The notes beneath the pieces were generated by a model. It was given only the letters and a program-made list of their open reading frames with translations. It made no database searches and was not told the DNA's origin. The position numbers were made by a program, and so were the translations under genes. 64,000 nucleotides of DNA from Apoderus coryli (lineage: Eukaryota; Arthropoda; Insecta; Coleoptera; Attelabidae): contig OU452199.1 in assembly GCA_911728435.2 (NCBI GenBank), forward strand, positions 16,812,860-16,876,859, read 5' to 3'. How positions within the stretch are numbered: position 1 is the first letter of the stretch; every line of letters starts with the position of its first letter. This document shows positions 58,081 to 64,000 of the stretch, in pieces.

Positions 58081-59885
58081 AACATGGTGAATGATTGGTG
58101 TCGAGTAAATAAATTGTTATGATCAGTTTTAATGCTAGATTTTATTTTGTTCCTCAGATGAACTCTGTGGTTCGGTCAGCGTCCAGTGCGCTAGGCTTCT
58201 TTTTGTACAATGGTAAAGACTTTAACAGTTCAACTACTTTAAGGTGAAGTTTGTATTTAATTGTTTCGAATCAGCCTCACTAAATTGAAATCTTGCATGA
58301 ATTAGGAAACTTAAAAGTAAAACATATAACTGCAAGTTTTAGAATTTCCCAATTTCAAATTTGCAAGTAAACAAATCCTAACATACGAATTAAATTCTTA
58401 TTTTTTGCGTGAACTCTCTAAAGCTTGCAACAACAGTCTGAATAATTATTAATATGTTTAATTTTTATGATTTTTATTTGAGTTCGTTTAGTTTTTATCC
58501 TAATTTGTAAAAAATGTTTTTTATTAAACAATTCTAAGCTTCATTCTTTCAATGATTTCGTTAGGTAATAAAAAAATAAAATATACAGTTTAATTTTTCC
58601 CAAAAATGGCTTATTTGATCGGCACTACACAAGAACACCTTTTTTAAATGAAGGTTCAGTTTAAGGCTTTATTCTACTGGGTAAAAATTAAACAGATTAA
58701 GGTCTAGAACTTAGTCTGTCCCTGTTAAACTAAAAACGCTAAATTGATTTCAAGAACACTATTTTAAGAGGTCCTCACTTGTGCTAATCATAACAAATTT
58801 TTGTTATATTATACAGAGTACTTTAAAAGTTATTCAACTTTTAGTAAAACATGTGATAATTTGTAAAACGAATTAATAAGTCAAAGTGCTTACTTTGACC
58901 TAAGAAGTCGTCGCCCGCCGAGAAAGAAATGTATAAAAGGAACAAACCTGTCACTGCCCGACAAATCATGAGGTGAACAAATTATATTCCGAATTAAGGA
59001 TATATTTAATGATTTCTGTTATTTTCATGACGTTTATAACAGACTTAAAGAAGTCTTATAATATCCACCCGATTATAATAGGATTAGGTTAATAAATTTA
59101 TTCAACGGGCATCAAAAATAGAATGCTTTATTATTATAATTCGTCTGGTATGGTAAAGAAATATTCTTGCGGTAAATTTGGATATCGTTTGAGGCATTTT
59201 AATTTTGGCATTTATAAAAATTTTCAGAATACAAAAAATGTAAGTTTTGAGATAGAATTTGTAGGTGTAGGAAAAAAATAGTGTGTTTTCTAGTTTATTT
59301 ATACTAATACATCACCTACAAGATGATTCGAATTCGTGGAGCGAAAATAGCTAGTTTAAAAACGGTAAAAGTTAATAGCAAATACGTCGGCAAGATTATA
59401 TGGAATGAGCTACAAATAAAATTTATTATTATTAAATTTTTTTGTTGTAAAACTTAATTACATTAAAGACCTTATTTAAAAATGTCTAGTGTTTGCAGTA
59501 GGATATAACGGCGTTCTACTTGTTGTCCCGCCGTTTGTGAACTTTGTTTCATGATGAAAATTGATTACGTAATCGGGACTGACCAGTATTTATGACGTTA
59601 AGTTGACAATAACAATTTATATTAACATCTGTGACAAATAAGAGATCTTTGGAATAGTTTAATCATTGTTTTTTGAAGAATTATAAGCTTCCGTATGGTA
59701 ATTACATACATACAAAAGACAAAAATTAGTGTCAAAAATATTTAAGTACCCTGTCCCTAACAGAGCCTGTACACGATATCCACAGAAAGTCTCAATTACT
59801 ATCGAAGCTATGTGCCCAAAAACCAATTTTTTAGATTTTAGAGTTGTAGGTCTCTTAGGAAAGATTTGGAGATCCAAGTACATAT
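58081..59885. other. No gene recognised; weak exon-like and promoter-like spots
   Basis: Two spots deserve mention. At 58158-58212 a 55-base open stretch starting ATGAACTCTGTGG lies between TTTTGTTCCTCAG and a GTAAAG donor. At about 58931 TATAAAAGG is followed 20-odd bases later by TCACTGCC. Neither is enough for a gene call. Confidence 0.35.
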
Positions 59886-60260
59886 TTATAATAATAATAA
59901 TAGTCGAATTTATTTATATAGGGCGAAGTCTAGCCTAATGGCCACTCATACTTAACCCTCAATACTTACATAATACAATAAATCAAACTTAAAACTAAAC
60001 CTGCAAATTAACAAAACTATTAACTTACCAAACACACGCAATAATAATCAAAATAATAACAATAATAATATATAATACTACAAAAATTCCCAAATCTTAC
60101 TACAAGCTATCAGAAGGCAGCTAAAAAAAAATAGTTGAGAGTGCAGACCATGACTATAAGAATGATAATAAAAATTATCTTACATATTTTTTAAATACAG
60201 AAATACTCAAATCAATTTTTTGTTTTAGGACAGGTGTAAGGTTGTTAAATTGCATCACAG

Positions 60261-61396
60261 CACAGCATTAATAAGTACAGCATTCCGTCTCCACGTTCGC
60301 ACTTTGAAAAAAAGTGTGACGTAAGATGCCGCCATTTTGGGTTACAAAACAGGTCCTGACTAAGAATAATTATAGTTTTTGGTTTCTAACCACAGTACTG
60401 TATTTTTATTTTTGTAAAAATATTTAAGTACACAATAATATCGCTGTCAATTTCAGAAATATTTGTGGTGTGTCATAGTGATTGAAAACAACCTTGAGTG
60501 GTGTTATCAGTTAAATGTTGACATGATTGGGTGATTTTTAATAACAATAATAATAACTATTGGAAAAAGTTGTTATTGTCAAAAAAGAATTAAGATTGTC
60601 AGATTTTTGATTAGTTTTCAATTTCTATATTATATTGGTCAGTTAAAATCGTTTCAGTTTTGTATTTAGTTTGTTATTTTTCTTTATTAATAAATCGCGT
60701 TTATTTCAATTTTCGTGGTTTATTATGAATATCGTTGTAGTGAGTTAAACGGGTAGTTTAATTCACAAATTACAACAACAGCAACTTTAAAGGCAAATTT
60801 TGGCAAAAACTTCTTGAAACTTTATAATGATATCGTCAATAAAATAACAACTAGCCACGCGACAACTTGTTTTTATGTTTCACTTGTATTTAGTTTAAAA
60901 ACATATTAGATACTGTCATTTCGTAATATAAATTTTACGGTTATACAAATAGTTGTTATAAACGTAAAATTATCTAGTATTTATCTTAATTTTTACTTAT
61001 TACTCACCTAACAGGATATTTGGGGAAGCGAAAAAAATGTTTAGAGCAAGTGTACCGCTTATTGGGACAACATTTTGCAACACACACATGTCCTCCGTGA
61101 TTATTCATTGTATGAATCCCAAGACACGTTAATAAAAATAAAATCCTTTTAATTCTCACGAACACTATACCAAAAACACAAAACACAGATTTAGATTTAA
61201 ACACAATATTTATTTATCTCGTACACGCCGACAATGAACTATATATTGAACACAGTAGTGAACTGTATCTATCTACGTCAATGCGATTATTTTGACGTTG
61301 TAACCCATAATGGCGGCATGCGCGACGATATGCGCAGGACGGCTTGCAAACGTGAAATGGTAAAAGACAGAATACTGTATTATTTATTATACTGTG
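60261..61396 (-). mobile_element. P-superfamily-like DNA transposon, internally deleted, 1136 bp
   Basis: It interrupts the RT relic, with ATCACAG duplicated on both sides (60254-60260 and 61397-61403). Termini are inverted repeats of about 29-31 bases: CACAGCATTAATAAG.. ending CATTCCGTC on the left; CACAGTATAATAAAT.. ending TATTCTGTC on the right. Subterminal inverted repeats of 22 bases with one mismatch (core GCCGCCATT and GGGTTACAA) lie at 60326-60347 and 61298-61319. The minus strand carries a THAP-type exon. CA-start termini near 31 bp, subterminal repeats and an N-terminal THAP finger together describe P elements. The rest of a transposase is absent, as in deleted P derivatives. Confidence 0.83.
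61008..61108 (-). pseudogene. THAP-domain first exon of a P-like transposase
   Basis: From ATG at 61108 the frame reads MNNHGGHVCVAKCC, then CSKHFFRFPKYPV, matching the first half of a THAP zinc finger (C-x3/4-C and the F.RFP block). The frame is also open upstream to 61204. It runs into a strong donor, AG/GTGAGT at 61008/61007, and only one more codon follows in frame before TGA, so the finger's C..H half must have come from a later exon. Drosophila P also splits its THAP domain early by an intron (recalled). No downstream exon remains in this deleted copy, so no functional protein is expected. Confidence 0.65.
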
Positions 61397-61780
61397 ATCA
61401 CAGCATTATAGGTGAAACTACGTTGGAACATAGGAGTACTATGACGAGGCATAGTTAATTTTATAGGGTTTCTAATATTCAGATGGTGAAACTCTCTACG
61501 GAAAACTAACTTTTGTGACAAATATGAAGGAGATGCGGTTTTAATAATCCTAAATAAACAGTTAAGGAAATCGTATTGGAAAATATATTTCATTCTTAAC
61601 CATTTCAAAGTTAACAGCGATGGTGAAACGTGATCATATTTGCGAAGATTACTTACAAATCGGCAACATTGGTTTTGTATTTTTTTGATTCGATACGCGT
61701 TTACACTATCTAAGCAAGAAAAGACAACAGCGTTACAGTACCTCATCCTTGAAAACACCAAAGAACTTTCTTCATTTTAA

Positions 61781-61990
61781 ATGATAGTAACTGTTTGTTT
61801 GCATAAAGTAGCGTTAAAGTTAAATAACATTGACGTGCTATGAAAGAAATGTGATCGGAAAATCTCAGCCTCTCGTCCCGATACAAGCCTAGGACCTTCA
61901 CAGACGACACAAGTTCAACCCTCTGCTGATCAATTTTTAAGTTTAAATGCTTTTTATGGTCTTTGTTTTATGGACACCCCTGTCAAAACA
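61781..61990 (-). pseudogene. Further upstream RT remnants
   Basis: The minus strand near 61990-61800 has LKIDQQRVELVSSVKVLGLYRDERL, read across breaks as the VKVLGL.RDERL thumb region of the same RT as 61397-61780. It is degraded, and its left border is uncertain. Confidence 0.5.
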
Positions 61991-61994
61991 GCTA

Positions 61995-62400
61995 GGTTTA
62001 GGTCTCGAAAAACTTAAAGGTTTTCGAGAAATTCGAGTTTGAAAAGAAGTATGCCTTTTTTATGTAGAAGACTTTATTTAATCACATTTTTGATACAAAA
62101 TGAATAAAAATCACAAGGAAAAAAGTTAGGTTATAAAATTAAGGCAAGCCCCCCCCGTTTACCCGCCTATGGTCATTTTTTTTATTAAATTTTATGTATG
62201 TTATGTGTAATGCTACATTTAGTTAATTCATCCATACTTGTTTCGAAAATATTTCAAAAAAATCGTCCTCAGGCAGTCATCTTTAACACCCTGTATCTTT
62301 GTAAATAAGGACCGCGAAAAATTACAATTTAGTTTTTTTATGATTAGATGTCCCCAATTCGCTCACAAATTTTGGCCAGCTTTTTTTGAAACACCTTGTT
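61995..62400 (+). repeat. Dispersed repeat family R1, one-armed copy
   Basis: Ordered blocks GAAAAACTTAAAGGTTTTCG, GTTAGGTTATAAAATTAAGG, TTTACCCGCCTATGGTCAT, CGTCCTCAGGCAGTCATC and TTTTGGCCAGCTTTTTTTG match the right arm of 22306-23932 and the fragment at 18267. Confidence 0.78.
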
Positions 62401-63645
62401 ATATGGAATTCAGAGATGTGAAAAAAAAACATATTAGGTATGTCATTTATAATAATTAAGTTTTTATCCACAGAAACAATGAAGGACCCTGTATATAAAC
62501 TCGAGTGCAATAAAATGGAAGTTTGCTAATAACTTCTCTATTCAATACATTTCGCTATTTTGAAAAACTAAACAGTTAAGCGGTGGGACTTCTTCATGAT
62601 ACAGTACAATTACGATATTCTTAAAACATCTTAAGGTAATTTTATTCTTTTAAATTAATTAATTTATCATCAGAGTAAAAAAAATAAACTGTGTTCTTAA
62701 ACAGAAACATTTTATTTTAATTATTGCAAAGCATGCCACTTTATTTCGCAGAACATCGCTCGCATGTCGCGCCATAAACAAAATTTAATAAATGTTTCTT
62801 CATCTGTAAAGTTTATAAGATCTCTTTTGTCGATAAACACGATCAAAACACAAATGAATTTTGAAAAAAAGATTTATAATATGGCTGAATAATTTACATA
62901 AAAAAATTAACGCATAATTAAAAGGAATTTAACGAGTAAAATACACGTTATAGTTGGCATCGAGCTTGGCTATTATGCATTATTCATGAATAAGTTTTAA
63001 TTTCAGCGTCAGCGTATCTAATTTTGCTTCTAGGTGTAATAAAAACTTGCTATTTCTTTCACAACGTTCATCAAATATTTTTTGCACCTCTTTAAAATAA
63101 TGTTAGGTATATCTGAGATTGAACGTTTTAAGGAAGAACCTTGATGAAATATTTTTTAAATTTGGTTTGCAATTTTGGATTTTTGTGTGAATGCTGGAGG
63201 GTGGTATAGACCCTTGAAACATATTTCACACGCCGTACTAGTTTTAACAAAAATTTTACTTTTAGTGCGCCAAAACTAATTTTTTAGTTTTTCAATGTCA
63301 GTTGGTTTTTGATTAAATCTAAGCGACTCTGCGAAATAAACCACTGTATCATAAAATAAATAATAGCTATGTATGCCAACGTGGGGAACATTATTGAAAA
63401 CTATAGAACTGCGCTAAGAAATTATGGGACATAATAATTAAGTCCTAGATAGTAGGGTTTAGGATAAATGCATAATTATGGATACCCTTTATTTGTGGAG
63501 CGACCAAATTTTCCTCATTTTCTTGATAATAAAGATAATTGATTTTTGAAAAATCCTTCTTATGGTAGTTTTTATATGTAATCAAAACTAAAACGATTAC
63601 AAAAAGTAACAGAAATACACATTAGGACATTAGGAAAATATTTTA
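62401..63645. other. No gene recognised
   Basis: AT-rich sequence without recognisable coding or repeat borders. Confidence 0.5.
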
Positions 63646-63649
63646 AAGC

Positions 63650-64000
63650 AAATGTTCCAATTGAGCACCGTTCAAATTTATATACACAATAAGCAACGTT
63701 TTAACAGCGTTTAGAGCATTAATCAGCCCTACATTTTTGTGACTGTTACAAATGCATCCTGCAATACTTCCTCTAAAAATTTCCTTGTAGATATCAGTTT
63801 CTTATATTATGTTTAGTCCTTAATTCTTCCCAAAAGATAAAGATCTAAAGATGCCAAACCTGGTGACATAGCGGGCTAAGCAATTGGCGCTGTCCATTGA
63901 CCACCAACCAGCACATTGAAGTAGTAACTCATGGCTCTTAAATTATGTGGCGGTGCACCATTTTGTTGGAAAAAAATATTGATTCGCCGAGATGGATTAT
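63650..64000 (-). pseudogene. DDE_3-type transposase relic, C-terminal part, runs off the window
   Basis: The minus strand from the window end reads SRRINIFFQQNGAPPHNLRAM, then GGQWTAPIA, MSPGLASLDLYLLG and TRKFLEEVLQDAF, with stops between. This is the second-aspartate block of insect Tc1/mariner-superfamily transposases, with N in place of the catalytic D (QQNGAPPH for QQDGAPPH), followed by a degraded SPDLTPLDF block. It is related to, but not the same as, the relic at 45240. Confidence 0.72.

Larger units (their letters stand above)
59886..61780 (-). pseudogene. jockey/CR1-like RT C-terminal relic, interrupted by a P-like element
   Basis: The upstream part (61780-61397, minus) reads CNAVVFSCLD, RIKKIQNQCCRFV, YLSQKLVFRREFHHLNIRN and MFQRSFTYNAV. 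The downstream part (60260-59886) continues in frame with MQFNNLTP, LSISVFKKYVR and a stop, then a 3' UTR ending AATAAATTCG and an ATT repeat (59902-59886). Taking out 60261-61396 and one 7-base repeat restores the reading frame exactly, so both halves belong to one retroposon. Confidence 0.88.

Noticed and set aside
58158..58212. 55-base mini-exon with ATG between acceptor and donor
   Set aside because: Splice-like signals of this strength are expected by chance in AT-rich sequence, and no neighbouring exon supports it.
60318..60352. Possible YY1-type promoter motif GCCGCCATTTT
   Set aside because: The same sequence recurs inverted at 61298-61319 at a similar distance from the other end, so a subterminal repeat of the transposon explains it better.

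Overview
This is an AT-rich (by eye about 30% G+C) piece of an animal genome, almost certainly an insect and possibly a beetle. It is nearly all transposable elements with AT-rich sequence between them. The order assignment is an inference. It rests on the irritans-type mariner, the jockey/CR1-like and RTE-like retroposons, the Penelope-type termini, and a Ty3/gypsy element with about 3-kb LTRs (recalled as resembling the beetle element Woot). No complete host gene is visible. Three stretches look like possible host exons or promoters: 19260-19870, 50680-51150 and 54215-54305.

Layout. 1-8175 is one Ty3/gypsy-class LTR retrotransposon on the minus strand. Its left LTR is cut by the window edge. 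It has intact gag and pol joined by a -1 frameshift signal, a primer-binding site, a polypurine tract and a 3017-bp right LTR. 9195-10590 holds an RTE-like reverse transcriptase relic. 13161-18266 is a three-layer nest: a mariner is split by a hAT-like element (8-bp target duplication), which is split in turn by a 2.88-kb element with 31-bp inverted termini and a 7-bp target duplication. A second, inverted copy of that inner element lies at 46821-49701. 22306-23932 is a fold-back composite.

25824-32880 is a run of minus-strand non-LTR retrotransposons (RT, then PHD-type ORF1 plus ORF2, then an RT fragment) with MITE and RT scraps between them. 34440-36420 is an array of diverged repeats interrupted by a 490-bp Penelope-like insertion. 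39895-40845 and 41996-42163 are inverted-repeat elements. 42240-44310 is a plus-strand RT pseudogene. 45240-46197 and 63650-64000 are DDE transposase relics. 51790-53480 is another RT element, 54982-55915 a second mariner, and 55957-58080 a piggyBac relic.

59886-61780 is an RT relic interrupted exactly by a 1136-bp element. That element carries a THAP-type exon, about 30-bp inverted termini, subterminal inverted repeats and a 7-bp target duplication, the layout of an internally deleted P-superfamily transposon.

The most interesting signals are: the P-like element and its possible link to the 2.88-kb pair; hammerhead-ribozyme-like motifs at six places, with pairing kept while the arm sequence varies; a textbook slippery heptamer plus hairpin in the LTR element; and the nested insertions, which give a clear relative chronology.
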